From positions 3,172,858 through 3,236,857 of the forward strand of contig OY811984.1 of the NCBI GenBank assembly GCA_963681505.1: 64,000 bases of DNA, read 5' to 3'. Positions 27,901 through 42,900 of the stretch are shown here, piece by piece. This DNA comes from Eunapius fragilis. Its lineage: Eukaryota > Porifera > Demospongiae > Spongillida > Spongillidae. Each line of letters opens with the position of its first letter. The first letter of the stretch is position 1. The translations under genes were made by a program, and so were the position numbers. The notes beneath the pieces were generated by a model. The model was not told where the DNA came from. It was given only the letters and a program-made list of their open reading frames with translations, and ran no database searches.

Positions 27901-30900
27901 AGAGATGAGGAAATTAGGAAGGCAAGAAAATTGATGACATGGCCAACACTTTGACACGTTACTATGGCCAACACCATGCCAGGTTGCTTCTGCCACATGA
28001 AATAATTACACGATGATGTTGGATGAATTTTCATTTATTTCGAATAAATACCATCCAGAATAGATCAACATCCATAACCAGAACAATGAATATAAATAAA
28101 TATCCACATGTAATTGCATGGTGAAGATGATGGCAGTACATGTTACTTTCGATGCACTCATTGTCACTAAATAGTTATTCAATGACTTTAGAACACATTA
28201 CAGATCATGGAACTGACACTGACCATTCCTAAATAAAAGGATTGGAACCAATGATCAACTAAACTATTAATGTCACAGTGGCTTGTGCGTCAAAGAAATC
28301 AGAGAAATCAAACAAGCCAGAACCACCATTGGAAGAATGAATCATAAATGTGGTGTCCAAAATAATGATCAATCCAACGGCCTACACTATGATAGGTTGC
28401 TGTGGCCAACACCATGCCAAGTCGTTATTGCTGATGATGGATGAATTTTACAGCAAATATCTATAATCATAGAATAGCTCAAATCAACAGCCATAACAAG
28501 AACAATGAATTAAAATACAGTTTACACAAATATCCACATGCAATTCTCACTATTTTTGTTCCATTCAGCAGATAAAAGAGAAGGAATAATTATTAGAAAC
28601 AGCACTAAACCTATGAAGGACTTGAGCAAACGTATGAATCAAGAGCAAAAATATTCATGCACATTACAACAGTTAACTTAGGGAATATACTATGTACACA
28701 TATCTGAATGCAATACTTTAAGTTGCTATGGCCAAAACCATGCCAGGTTGCCATTGCCACGTGCAACAAATACAACCTGATGTTAAATAAACTTTGATTC
28801 GTTACAGCAAATATTAAGCGGCCTGTAATTCAAGGCATCACTAAATCAATGATAGCAACTTGAACAAGAGTGTGACACAAATCTATGAAGCAGAAGCAGA
28901 GAAAAGGTGGAGCTGATGATGATGTGGTAAACATCTTGTGCAGGACAGAATGACAGTAACTGTAGACGGATTCCCTAACTCCACAAGGGAAACAGGTCAC
29001 ACAGAAAGTGACTCACTTTATTCACATCAGCTCCTGCCTTCAAAAGCATCTCCACTACAGCTATGTGACCTTGCTTAGCTGCACCATACAGTGGTGTCTG
29101 TAGCATGAAAGAGATAACATCCATTACACTCCAACCTCCATCTTAGCACCACCACTGGTACACTGCACTTCTTACAACCTGATATGGCAAATAGTCCAAA
29201 CTCATTTTAAAAATCAACAAATCCTCAATGCTTAATCTCACATCATCGTTCTGCTAATGTTAATTTAATTTTTTGAGCAGGGATTTTAATCAAGAAACAG
29301 GTATTCATGCACAATACAACAAGTTTTTCTGTAGGTTTTCTTTAACAAAAACATCCCTTTGGGTTCAATCATTTGTAAAATAATACATGATCATCCATTG
29401 TAGATGAAGAAGAGATAAGAAAGGAGAAAGCTAGGAAGGTGAGAAAATAGCCCAACAGGATATTGCTTGGTGAAGGTGATGAAAGTACACTTTGCTTTAT
29501 TATCACTAAATATAAACATTAAGACTAAATAACAATGAAAAAAATAACACAGTTTACAGATATATCCACAGGCAATACTTACCAACTGATGTAGGATGAT
29601 TTTGATTCAATTCAGCCGATAAAAGGGAGAGAAGGAATAATTCTTAAAAGTATCAAAGACCAATAATAGGAACTTGACGAAATTAATGAATAAAGAGAGG
29701 AAATATTTACAATGTATGCACAGCAATGCTATGGCCAAAACCATTCCAGGTCGCTACTGCCACAGGAAAAATGTACCCGCTGATGTTGGATTAATATTCC
29801 AAACTCATTTTCATAATAAAAATTCACCAAATACCCAATGCTTAATCTCACATCATCGCTCTATGTTAATGTTGATTTTTGAGCAAGGATTTTAATCAAG
29901 AAACAGGTAATCATGCACAATACAAAAAGGTTTTTCTGTAGGTTATCTTTACCAAAAACATCCCTTGGGGTTCAATCATTTGTACAATAATACATGATCA
30001 TCCATTGTAGATGAAGTAGAGAGAAGAAAGGAGAAAGCTAGGAAGGTGAGAAAATAGCCCAACAGGATATTGCTTGGTGAAGGGATGAAAGTACACTTTA
30101 CTTTGTATGGAATAACTGTCACTAAATAGATTCATTTAATGACTAAATAACAATCAAATAAAACAATTTACAGATATATCCACAGGCAATACTTACAAAC
30201 TGATGTTGGATGATTTTGATTCAATTCAGCCGATAAAAGGGAGAGAAGGAATAATTATTAAAATTATCAAAGACCAATGAAGGAAATTAGAGAAATGAAT
30301 GAATAAAGAGCGAGGGGGGGGGGGGCAAAGAAATCTGTATGGACCCCATCGTCCAATACTGTAGAGCTTGAAGAGAGGATTACAAATCTGCTTTTAAAAT
30401 AAAAATCTGACTTAAGAGAAAAACATACGAGGGATTTAAAAACGAGGGCGTAGGGGGTACCACCCTACGCCCCTTACATTTTTCTATCTTTTTTGTTTCG
30501 CTTCAGATTCACATGGGATTGACATCGATCGATTCACCGAGGTGAAAGTAGCTTGTTAGGACCGAAGTACAACGTGTAAACCCTCGCTAAAACCTTGTGC
30601 ATGTTTTAACCCAGTAATTAAACCTACCACACGTATCTCAGGAACGGCTGGGTTAAAACGTTAACTACATCGTTCTAGATTTTAGCGAGGGTCTAAAACT
30701 TGGTCTTAGGTGCTAATGAGTTACTTTCACTGAGAGGAATCGATCGATGTGACTCCCATATGAATCTGAAGCGAAACAAAAAAGATACGAAAAAGCGATA
30801 AAATGTAAGGGGCGTAGGGTGGTACCGCCCACGCCCTCCTTTTTAAATCCCTCGTATGTTTTTTCTCTTAAGTCAGATTTTTATTTTAAAAGCAGATTTG

Positions 30901-33900
30901 TAATCCTCTCTTCAAGCTCTACAATATTGGACGATGGGGTCCATACAGATTTCTTTGCCCCCCCTCGATAAAGAGAGGAAATATTTATGCACAGCACAAT
31001 GCTATGGCCAAAACCATTCCAGGTCGCTACTGCCACAGGAAAAATGTACCTGCTGATGATGGACTAATATTCCAAACTCATTTTCATAATAATAATTTAC
31101 CAAATACCCAATGCTTAATCTCACATCATCGCTCTATGCTAATGTTGATTTTTGAGCAAGGATTTTAATCAACAAACAGGTATTCATATACAATTTTAAA
31201 AAGACTTTTCTGTAGGTTATCTTTACCAAAAACATCCCTTTGGGTTCAATCATTTGTACAATAATACATGATCATCAATTGTAGATGAAGTAGAGATAAG
31301 AAAGGAGAAAGCTAGGAAGGTGAGAAAATAGCCCAACAGAATATTGCTTGGTGAAGGTGATGAAAGTACACTTTACTTTATTATCACTAAATAGATACAT
31401 TTAATGACTAAATAACAATGAAAAAAAAACCCAGATATATCCACATGCAATACTTACCAACTGATGTTGGATGATTTTGATTCAATTCAGCCGATAAAAA
31501 GGGAGAGAAAGAATAATTATTAAAATTATCAAAGACCAATGAAGGAAATTAGAGATATGAATGAATAAAGTTAGGAAATATTTATGCACAGCACAATGCT
31601 ATGGCCAAAACCATTTCAGGTCGCTACTGCCACAGGAAAAATGTACCTGCTGATGATGGATTAATATTCCAAACTCATTTTCATAATAATAATTTACCAA
31701 ATACCCAATGCTTAATCTCACATCATCGCTCTATGCTAATGTTGATTTTTGAGCAAGGATTTTAATCAAGAAACAGGTATTCATATACAATTTTTAAAAA
31801 GCTTTTCTGTAGGTTATCTTTACCAAAAACATCCCTTTGGGTTCAATCATTTGTACAATAATACATGATCATCAATTGTAGATGAAGTAGAGATAAGAAA
31901 GGAGAAAGCTAGGAAGGTGAGAAAATAGCCCAACAGAATATTGCTTGGTGAAGGTGATGAAAGTACACTTTACTTTATTGTCACTAAATAGATACATTTA
32001 ATGACTAAATAACAATGAAAAAAAAAACCCAGATATATCCACATGCAATACTTACCAACTGATGTTGGATGATTTTGATTCAATTCAGCCGATAAAAGGG
32101 AGAGAAAGAATAATTATTAAAATTATCAAAGACCAATGAAGGAAATTAGAGAAATGAATGAATAAAGTTAGGAAATATTTATGCACAGCACAATGCTATG
32201 GCCAAAACCATTTCAGGTCACTACTGCCACAGGAAAAATGTACCTGCTGATGATGGATTAATATTCCAAACTCATTTTCATAATAATAATTTACCAAATA
32301 CCCAATGCTTAATCTCACATCATCGCTCTATGCTAATGTTGATTTTTGAGCAAGGATTTTAATCAAGAAACAGGTATTCATATACAATTTTTAAAAAGCT
32401 TTTCTGTAGGTTATCTTTACCAAAAACATCCCTTTGGGTTCAATCATTTGTACTATAATACATATACATGCATAGTATATGAAGTAGAGATAAGAAAGGA
32501 GAAAGCTAGGAAGGTGAGAAAATAGTCCAACAGGATATTACTTGGTGAAGGTGATGAAAGTACAATTTACTTTACATGGAATGATTGTCACTAAATAGTT
32601 ACATGTAATGACTATAAAACAACCAACAACAATGAACTAAATCACAGTTTTCACTATATCTTCATGCAACACGTACGTTCTGATGTTGGATGATTTTGAT
32701 TCAATTCAGCCGATAAAAGAGAGAGAAAGAATAATTATTAAAAATATCAAAGACCAATGAAGGGAACTTGACGTACAAAGAGGAAATATTTATGCACAAC
32801 ACAATGCTATGGCCAAAACCATTCCAGGTCGCTACTGCCACAGGGAAAAATTACCATATGATGTTGGATTAATATTAATATTCCAAACTCATTTTTATAA
32901 TTAAAAATCAATAAATCCTCAATCCTTAATCTCCCATCATCACTCTATGTTAATGTTCATATTTAAGAAAGGATTTTAATCAAGAAACAGGTAATCATGC
33001 ACAATACAACAGGTTATTCTGTAGGTTATCTTCAGCAAAAACATCCCTTGGGGTTCAATCATTTGTACAATAATACATGTACATGCATAGTACATGAAGT
33101 AGAGATAAGAAAGGAGAAAGCTAGGAAAGTGAGAAAATAGCCCAACAGGATATTGCTTGGTGAAGGTGATGACAGTACATTTTACTTTGGATGGAATCAT
33201 TGTCACTAAATTTAATGACTAAAAAACAACCAACAACAATGAACTAAAACACAGAATACAAATACATCCACAGGCAATAATTACGCTCTGATGTGGGATG
33301 ATTTTGATTCAATTCACCAGATAAGCGAGAGAGAAGGAATATTAAAAAGAATCATCACAAAACCAATAAATGTCAATTGATCAAGGGTACGAATCAAGAA
33401 AAGGAAAATGGTCATGTACAATACAACTGGACTTTTTGTTGAGCACTTCTTCACAAACTTTAGCAAATACATCCCTTGGGGTTCAAAGTTTAGAATGACA
33501 ATACAGTACATGTGCAAGTAACTGGAGATGAACTGATTGTGAAGCAAAACAAACAAAAGAAGCACTAATAGGTACATGTAGAGATGAGGAAATTAGGAAG
33601 GCAAGAAAATTGATGACATGGCCAACACTTTGACACGTTACTATGGCCAACACCATGCCAGGTTGCTTCTGCCACATGAAATAATTACACGATGATGTTG
33701 GATGAACTGTCATTTATTGGAGACAAATTTGGAATAAACACCATCCAGAATAGTTCAAATTCATCAACATCCATAACCAGAACAATGAACATGAATAAAT
33801 ATCCACATGTAATTACATGTGGATATTTAGGCCTCACTCCACAAGGGAAACAAGTAGAGAGAAGAAAGGAGAAAGCTAGGAAGGTGAGAAAATAGCCCAA

Positions 33901-36900
33901 CAGGATATTGCTTGGTGAAGGGATGAAAGTACACTTTACTTTGTATGGAATTACTGTCACTAAATAGATTCATTTAATGACTAAATAACAATCAAATAAA
34001 ACAATTTACAGATATATCCACAGGCAATACTTACAAACTGATGTTGGATGATTTTGATTCAATTCAGCCGATAAAAGAGAGAGAAGGAATAATTATTAAA
34101 ATTATCAAAGACCAATGAAGGAAATTAGAGAAATGAATGAATAAAGAGCGAGGGGGGGGGGGGGCAAAGAAATCTGTATGGACCCCATCGTCCAATACTG
34201 TAGAGCTTGAAGAGAGGATTACAAATCTGCTTTTAAAATAAAAATCTGACTTAAGAGAAAAACATACGAGGGATTTAAAAACGAGGGCGTAGGGGGTACC
34301 ACCCTACGCCCCTTACATTTTTCTATCTTTTTTGTTTCGCTTCAGATTCACATGGGATTGACATCGATCGATTCACCGAGGTGAAAGTAGCTTGTTAGGA
34401 CCGAAGTACAACGTGTAAACCCTCGCTAAAACCTTGTGCATGTTTTAACCCAGTAATTAAACCTACCACACGTATCTCAGGAACGGCTGGGTTAAAACGT
34501 TAACTACATCGTTCTAGATTTTAGCGAGGGTCTAAAACTTGGTCTTGGGTGCTAATGAGTTACTTTCACTGAGAGGAATCGATCGATGTGACTCCCATAT
34601 GAATCTGAAGCGAAACAAAAAAGATACGAAAAAGCGATAAAATGTAAGGGGCGTAGGGTGGTACCGCCCACGCCCTCCTTTTTAAATCCCTCGTATGTTT
34701 TTTCTCTTAAGTCAGATTTTTATTTTAAAAGCAGATTTGTAATCCTCTCTTCAAGCTCTACAATATTGGACGATGGGGTCCATACAGATTTCTTTGCCCC
34801 CCCTCGATAAAGAGAGGAAATATTTATGCACAGCACAATGCTATGGCCAAAACCATTCCAGGTCGCTACTGCCACAGGAAAAATGTACCTGCTGATGATG
34901 GACTAATATTCCAAACTCATTTTCATAATAATAATTTACCAAATACCCAATGCTTAATCTCACATCATCGCTCTATGCTAATGTTGATTTTTGAGCAAGG
35001 ATTTTAATCAACAAACAGGTATTCATATACAATTTTAAAAAGACTTTTCTGTAGGTTATCTTTACCAAACACATCCCTTTGGGTTCAATCATTTGTACAA
35101 TAATACATGATCATCAATTGTAGATGAAGTAGAGATAAGAAAGGAGAAAGCTAGGAAGGTGAGAAAATAGCCCAACAGAATATTGCTTGGTGAAGGTGAT
35201 GAAAGTACACTTTACTTTATTGTCACTAAATAGATACATTTAATGACTAAATAACAATGAAAAAAAAACCCAGATATATCCACATGCAATACTTACCAAC
35301 TGATGTTGGATGATTTTGATTCAATTCAGCCGATAAAAGGGAGAGAAAGAATAATTATTAAAATTATCAAAGACCAATGAAAGAAATTAGAGAAATGAAT
35401 GAATAAAGTTAGGAAATATTTATGCACAGCACAATGCTATGGCCAAAACCATTTCAGGTCACTACTGCCACAGGAAAAATGTACCTGCTGATGATGGATT
35501 AATATTCCAAACTCATTTTCATAATAATAATTTACCAAATACCCAATGCTTAATCTCACATCATCGCTCTATGCTAATGTTGATTTTTGAGCAAGGATTT
35601 TAATCAAGAAACAGGTATTCATATACAATTTTTTAAAAGCTTTTCTGTAGGTTATCTTTACCAAAAACATCCCTTTGGGTTCAATCATTTGTACAATAAT
35701 ACATGATCATCAATTGTAGATGAAGTAGAGATAAGAAAGGAGAAAGCTAGGAAGGTGAGAAAATAGCCCAACAGGATATTGCTTGGTGAAGGTGATGAAA
35801 GTACACTTTACTTTATTGTCACTAAATAGATACATTTAATGACTAAATAACAATGAAAAAAAAAACCCAGATATATCCCCATGCAATACTTACCAACTGA
35901 TGTTGGATGATTTTGATTCAATTCAGCCGATAAAAGGGAGAGAAAGAATAATTATTAAAATTATCAAAGACCAATGAAGGAAATTAGAGAAATGAATGAA
36001 TAAAGTTAGGAAATATTTATGCACAGCACAATGCTATGGCCAAAACCATTTCAGGTCACTACTGCCACAGGAAAAATGTACCTGCTGATGATGGATTAAT
36101 ATTCCAAACTCATTTTCATAATAATAATTTACCAAATACCCAATGCTTAATCTCACATCATCGCTCTATGCTAATGTTGATTTTTGAGCAAAGATTTATA
36201 TCAAGATACAGGTATTCATATACAATTTTTAAAAAGCTTTTCTGTAGGTTATCTTTACCAAAAACATCCCTTTGGGTTCAATCATTTGTACTATAATACA
36301 TATACATGCATAGTATATGAAGTAGAGATAAGAAAGGAGAAAGCTAGGAAGGTGAGAAAATAGTCCAACAGGATATTACTTGGTGAAGGTGATGAAAGTA
36401 CAATTTACTTTACATGGAATGATTGTCACTAAATAGTTACATGTAATGACTATAAAACAACCAACAACAATGAACTAAATCACAGTTTTCACTATATCTT
36501 CATGCAACACGTACGTTCTGATGTTGGATGATTTTGATTCAATTCAGCCGATAAAAGAGAGAGAAAGAATAATTATTAAAAATATCAAAGACCAATGAAG
36601 GGAACTTGACGTACAAAGAGGAAATATTTATGCACAACACAATGCTATGGCCAAAACCATTCCAGGTCGCTACTGCCACAGGGAAAAATTACCATATGAT
36701 GTTGGATTAATATTAATATTCCAAACTCATTTTTATAATTAAAAATCAATAAATCCTCAATCCTTAATCTCCCATCATCACTCTATGTTAATGTTCATAT
36801 TTAAGAAAGGATTTTAATCAAGAAACAGGTAATCATGCACAATACAACAGGTTATTCTGTAGGTTATCTTCAGCAAAAACATCCCTTGGGGTTCAATCAT

Positions 36901-39900
36901 TTGTACAATAATACATGTACATGCATAGTACATGAAGTAGAGATAAGAAAGGAGAAAGCTAGGAAAGTGAGAAAATAGCCCAACAGGATATTGCTTGGTG
37001 AAGGTGATGACAGTACATTTTACTTTGGATGGAATCATTGTCACTAAATTTAATGACTAAAAAACAACCAACAACAATGAACTAAAACACAGAATACAAA
37101 TACATCCACAGGCAATAATTACGCTCTGATGTGGGATGATTTTGATTCAATTCACCAGATAAGCGAGAGAGAAGGAATATTAAAAAGAATCATCACAAAA
37201 CCAATAAATGTCAATTGATCAAGGGTACGAATCAAGAAAAGGAAAATGGTCATGTACAATACAACTGGACTTTTTGTTGAGCACTTCTTCACAAACTTTA
37301 GCAAATACATCCATTGGGGTTCAAAGTTTAGAATGACAATACAGTACATGTGCAAGTAACTGGAGATGAACTGATTGTGAAGCAAAACAAACAAAAGAAG
37401 CACTAATAGGTACATGTACCACTGCCACATGAAATAATTACATGTTGATGTTGGATGAATTTTCATTTATTTGGAATAAACACCATCCAGAATAGATCAA
37501 CATCCATAACCAGAACAATGAATATAAATAAATATCCACATGTAATTGCATGGTGAAGATGATGGCAGTACATGTTACTTTCGATGCACTCATTGTCACT
37601 AAATAGTTATTCAATGACTAGAGAACACATTACAGATCATGGAACTGACACTAACCATTCCTAAATAAAAGGATTGGAACCAATGATCAACTAAACTATT
37701 AATGTCACAGTGGCTTGTGCGTCAAAGAAATCAGAGAAATCAAACAAGCCAGAACCACCATTGGAAGAATGAATCATAAATGAATCAAGAGCGAAAATAT
37801 TCATGCACATTACAACCGTTAACTTAGGGAATATACTATGTACACATATCTGAATGCAATACTTTAAGTTGCTATGGCCAAAACCATGCCAGGTTGCCAT
37901 TGCCACGTGCAACAAATACAACCTGATGTGAAATAAACTTTGATTCGTTACAGCAAATATTAAGCAGCTTGTAATTCAAGGCACCACTAAACCAATGATA
38001 GCAACTTGAACAAGAGTGTGACACAAATCTATGAAGCAGAAGCAGAGAAAAGGTGGAGCTGATGATGATGTGGTAAACATCTTGTGCAGGACAGAATGAT
38101 AGTAACTGTAGACAGATTCCCTAACTCCACAAGGGAAGTAGGTCACAAAGAAAGTGACTCACTTGATTCACATCAGCTCCTGCCTTCAATAGCATCTCCA
38201 CTACAGCTATGTGACCATTTTCAGCTGCACGATACAGAGGTGTCTGTAACACGAAAGAGATGACATCCATTATACTCCAACCTCCATCTTAGCACCACCA
38301 CTGGTACACTGCACTTCTTACAACCTGATATGACAAATAGTCCAAACTCATTTCAAAAATCAACAAATCCTCAATGCTTAATCTCACATCATCGTTCTGC
38401 TAATGTTAATTTAATTTATTGAGCAGGGATTATAATCAAGAAACAGGTATTCATGCACAATACAACAAGTTTTTCTATAGGTTTTCTTTAACAAAAACAT
38501 CCCTTTGGATTCAATCATTTGTACAATAATACATGATCATCCATTGTAGATGAAGTAGAGATAAGAAAGGAGAAAGCTAGGAAGGTGAGAAAATAGCCCA
38601 ACAGTATATTGCTTGGTGAAGGTGATGAAAGTACATTTTACTTTAGATGGAATCATTGATTGTCACTAAATAGTTACATGTAATGACTATAAAACAACCA
38701 ATAACAATGAACTAAAACACAGTTTTCCCTATATCTCCATGAAATACTTACGTCCTGATGTTGGATGATTTTGATTCAATTCACCAGATAAGCGAGAGAG
38801 AAGGAATATTAAAAAGAAGCATCACAATAACAATAAATGTCAATTGATCAAGGGTACGAATCTAGAAAAGGAAATTGTTCATGCACAATACAACTGGACT
38901 TTTTGTTGAGCACTTCTTCACAAACTTTAGCAAATACATCCCTTGGGGTTCAAAGTTTAGAATGACAATACAGTACATGTACAAGTGACTGGAGATGAAC
39001 TGATTGTGAAGCAAAACAAACAAAAGAAGCACTAATAGGTACATGTAGAGATGAGGAAATTAGGAACGCAAGAAAATTGATGACATGGCCAACACTTTGA
39101 CACATTACTATGGCCATGATGTTGGATGAATTTTGATTTATTGCAGATAAATTTGGAATAGATACCATCAACATCATATAACCAGAGCAATGAATATAAA
39201 TAAATATCCACATGTAATTACATGGTGAAGATGATGGCAGTACATGTTACTTTCGATCCACTCATTGTCACTAAATAGATATTCAATGACTAGAGAACAC
39301 ATTACAGATCATGGAAGTGACACTGACCATTCCTAAATAAAAGGATTGGAACCAATGATCAACTAAACTATTAATGTAACAGTGGCTTGTGCGTCAACGA
39401 AATCAGAGAAATCAAACAAGCCAGAACCACCATTGGAAGAATGAATCATAAATGTGGTGTCCAAAATAATGATCAATCCAACGGCCTACACTATGATAGG
39501 TTGCTGTGGCCAACACCATGCCAAGTCGTTATTGCTGATGTTGGATGAATTTTACAGCAAATATCTATAATCATAGAATAGCTCAAATCAACAGCCATAA
39601 CAAGAACAATGAATTAAAATACAGTTGACACAAATATCCACATGCAATTCTTTGCTCTATTTTTATTCCATTCAGCAGATAAAAGAGAAGGAATAATTAT
39701 TAGAAACAGCACTAAACCTATGAAGGTCACTTGAGCAAACGTATGAATCAAGAGCGAAAATATTCATGCACATTAGAACCGTTAACTTAGGGAATATACT
39801 ATGTACACATATCTGAATGCAATACTTTAAGTTGCTATGGCCAAAACCATGCCAGGTTGCCATTGCCACGTGCAACAAATACAACCTGATATTAAATAAA

Positions 39901-42900
39901 CTTTGATTCGTTACAGCAAATATTAAGCAACCTGTAATTCAAGGTACCACTAAATCAATGATAGCAACTTGAACAAGAGTGTGACACAAATCTATGAAGC
40001 AGAGAAAAGGTGGAGCTGATGATGATGTGGTAAACATCTTGTGCAGGACAGAATGACAGTAACTGTAGATGGATTTCCTAACTCCACAAGGGAAACAGGT
40101 CACACAGAAAGTGACTCACTTTATTCACATCAGCTCCTGCCTTCAAAAGCATCTCCACTACAGCTATGTGACCATTAGAAGCCGCACCATACAGTGGTGT
40201 CTGTAACATGAAAGAGATAACATCCATTACACTCCAACCTCCGTCTTAGCACCACCACTGGTACACTACACTTCTTACAACCTGATATGACAAATAGTCC
40301 AAACTCATTTCAAAAATCAACAAATCCTCAATGCTTAATCTCACATCATCGTTCTGCTAATGTTAATTTAATTTTTTGAGCAGGGATTATAATCAAGAAA
40401 CAGGTATTCATGCACAATACAACAAGTTTTTCTATAGGTTTTCTTTAACAAAAACATCCCTTTGGATTCAATCATTTGTACAATAATACATGATCATCCA
40501 TTGTAGATGAAATAGAGATAAGAAAGGAGAAAGCTAGGAAGGTAAGAAAATAGCCCAACAGGATATTGCTTGGTGAAGGTGATGAAAGTACACTTTACTT
40601 TATTGTTACTAAATAGATACATTTAATGACTAAATAACAATGAAAAAAATAACACAGTTTACAGATATATCCACAGGCAATACTTACAAACTGATGTTGG
40701 ATGATTTTGATTCAATTCAGCCGATAAAAGGGAGAAATGGAAAAATTATTAAAAGTATCAAAGATCAATGAAGGGAACTTGACAAATGAATGACTAAAGA
40801 GAGGAAATATTTATGTACAACACAATGCTATGGCCAAAACCATTCCAGGTCGCTACTGCCACAGGAAAAATGTACCCTCTGATGTTGGATTAATATTCCA
40901 AACTCATTTTCATAATAATAATTTACCAAATACCCAATGCTTAATCTCACATCATCGCTCTATGCTAATGTTGATTTTTGAGCAAGGATTTTAATCAAGA
41001 AACAGGTATTCATGCACAATACAAAAAGGTTTTTCTGTAGGTTATCTTTACCAAAAACATCCCTTTGGGTTCAATCATTTGTACAATAATACATGATCAT
41101 CCATTGTAGATGAAGTAGAGATAAGAAAGGAGAGAGCTAGGAAGGTGAGAAAATAGCCCAACAGGATACTACTTGGTGAAGGTGATGAAAGGACATTTTA
41201 CTTTAGATGGAATGATTGATTGTCACTAAATAGTTACATGTAAAGACTATAAAACAACCAACAAAAATAAACTAAAACACAGTTTTCACTATATCTTCAT
41301 GCAACACGTACATTCTGATGTTGGATGATTTTGATTCAATTCAGCCGATAAAAGAGAGAGAAAGAATAATTATTAAAAATATCAAAGACCAATGAAGGGA
41401 ACTTGACGTACAAAGAGGAAATATTTATGCACAACACAACGCTATGGCCAAAACCATTCCAAGTCGCTTATGCCACAGGGAAAATTTACCAGATGATGTT
41501 GGATTAATATTCCAAACTCATTTTCATAATAAAAAATCAACAAATCCTCAATGTTTAATCTCACATCATCGCTCTATGTTAATGTTCATATTTAAGCAAG
41601 GATTTTAATCAAGAAATAGGTAATCATGCACAATACAACACGTTTTTTTGTAGGTTATCTTTACCAAAAACATCCCTTTGGGTTCAATCATTTGTACAAT
41701 AATACATCATCATCCATTGTAGAGGAAGAAGAGATAAGAAAGGAGAAAGCTAGGAAGGTGAGAAAATAGCCCAACAGGATATTGCTTGGTGAAGGTGATG
41801 ACAGTACACTTTACTTTGAATGGAATGATTGTCACTAAATAGATACATTTAATGACTATAAAACAACCAATAACAATGAACTAAAACACAGTTTTCACTA
41901 TATCTTCATGCAACACGTACGTTCTGATGTTGGATGATTTTGATTCAATTCAGCCGATAAAAGAGAGAGAAAGAATAATTATTAAAAATATCAAAGACCA
42001 ATGAAGGGAACTTGTCGTACAAAGAGGAAATATTTATGCACAACTCAATGCTATGGCCAAAACCATTCCAGGTCGCTACTGCCACAGGGAAAAATTACCA
42101 GATGATGTTGGATTAATATTCCAAACTCATTTTCATAATAATAATTTACCAAATCTTCTCCCATCATCGCTCTATGTTAATGTTCATTTTGAGCAAGTAT
42201 TTTATCCAGAAATAGGTATTCATGCACAATTTTCTGTAGGTTATCTTTACCAAAAACATCAATTTGGGTGCAATCATTTGTACAATAATACATGATCATC
42301 CATTGTAGATGAAGAAGAGATAAGAAATGAGAAAGCTAGGAAGGTGAGAAAATAACCCAACAGGATATTGCTTGGTGAAGGTGATGACAGTACTTACATT
42401 TTACTTTGTATGGAATTATTGTCACTAAATAGATACATTTAATGACTAAATAACAATGAAATAAAACAGTTTACAGATATATCTACATGTGCCCTGATGT
42501 TGGATGATTTTGATTCAATTCAGCCGATAAAAGGGAGAGAAGGAATAATTATTGAAAGTATCAAAGACCAATGAAGGGAACTTGAGGAAGTGAAATATTT
42601 ATGCACAGCACAATGCTATGGCCAAGTCGCTACTGCCACAGGGAAAAATTACCAGATGATGTTGGATTAATATTCCCAACTCATTTTCATAATAATAATT
42701 TACCAAATTCCCAATGCTTAATCTCACATCATCGCTCTATGTTAATGTTGATTTTTAAGGAAGGATTTTAATCAAGAAACAGGTATTCATGCACAATACA
42801 ACAGGTTTTTCTGTAGGTTATCTTCAGCAAAAACATCCCTTGGGGTTCAATCATTTGTACAATAATACATGTACATGCATAGTAGATGAAGTAGAGAGAA

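Larger units (their letters stand above)
30014..37418. repeat. 3838-bp tandem duplication inside the satellite array
   Basis: Copy 1 is 30014-33851 and copy 2 is 33852-37418. A constant offset of 3838 bp holds at the start (AAGTAGAGAG), at the MITE (30311 and 34149) and at 33561 and 37399. The copies differ by only a few bases, such as CTTAGG and CTTGGG near 30705 and 34543. Both contain the same MITE with the same flanking 8-bp repeat, so the MITE inserted first and was then duplicated. The second copy lacks the last few hundred bases. Confidence 0.92.

Noticed and set aside
24901-37044. Repeated minus-strand frames in the satellite (MTMIPSKVKCTVITFTKQYP type)
   Set aside because: Same reason: a by-product of monomer repetition. 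The frames are broken differently in each copy and splice sites in phase with the ankyrin exons are lacking.
16536-42295. Repeated short plus-strand frames in the satellite (starting MVKTIPGRYCHR or MAKTIPGRYCHR, near 16536, 18470, 20001, 21038, 29674, 36036 and 42053)
   Set aside because: They recur because the satellite monomer recurs. Lengths and ends vary with indels, there is no domain or splice context, and the strand is opposite to the host gene.
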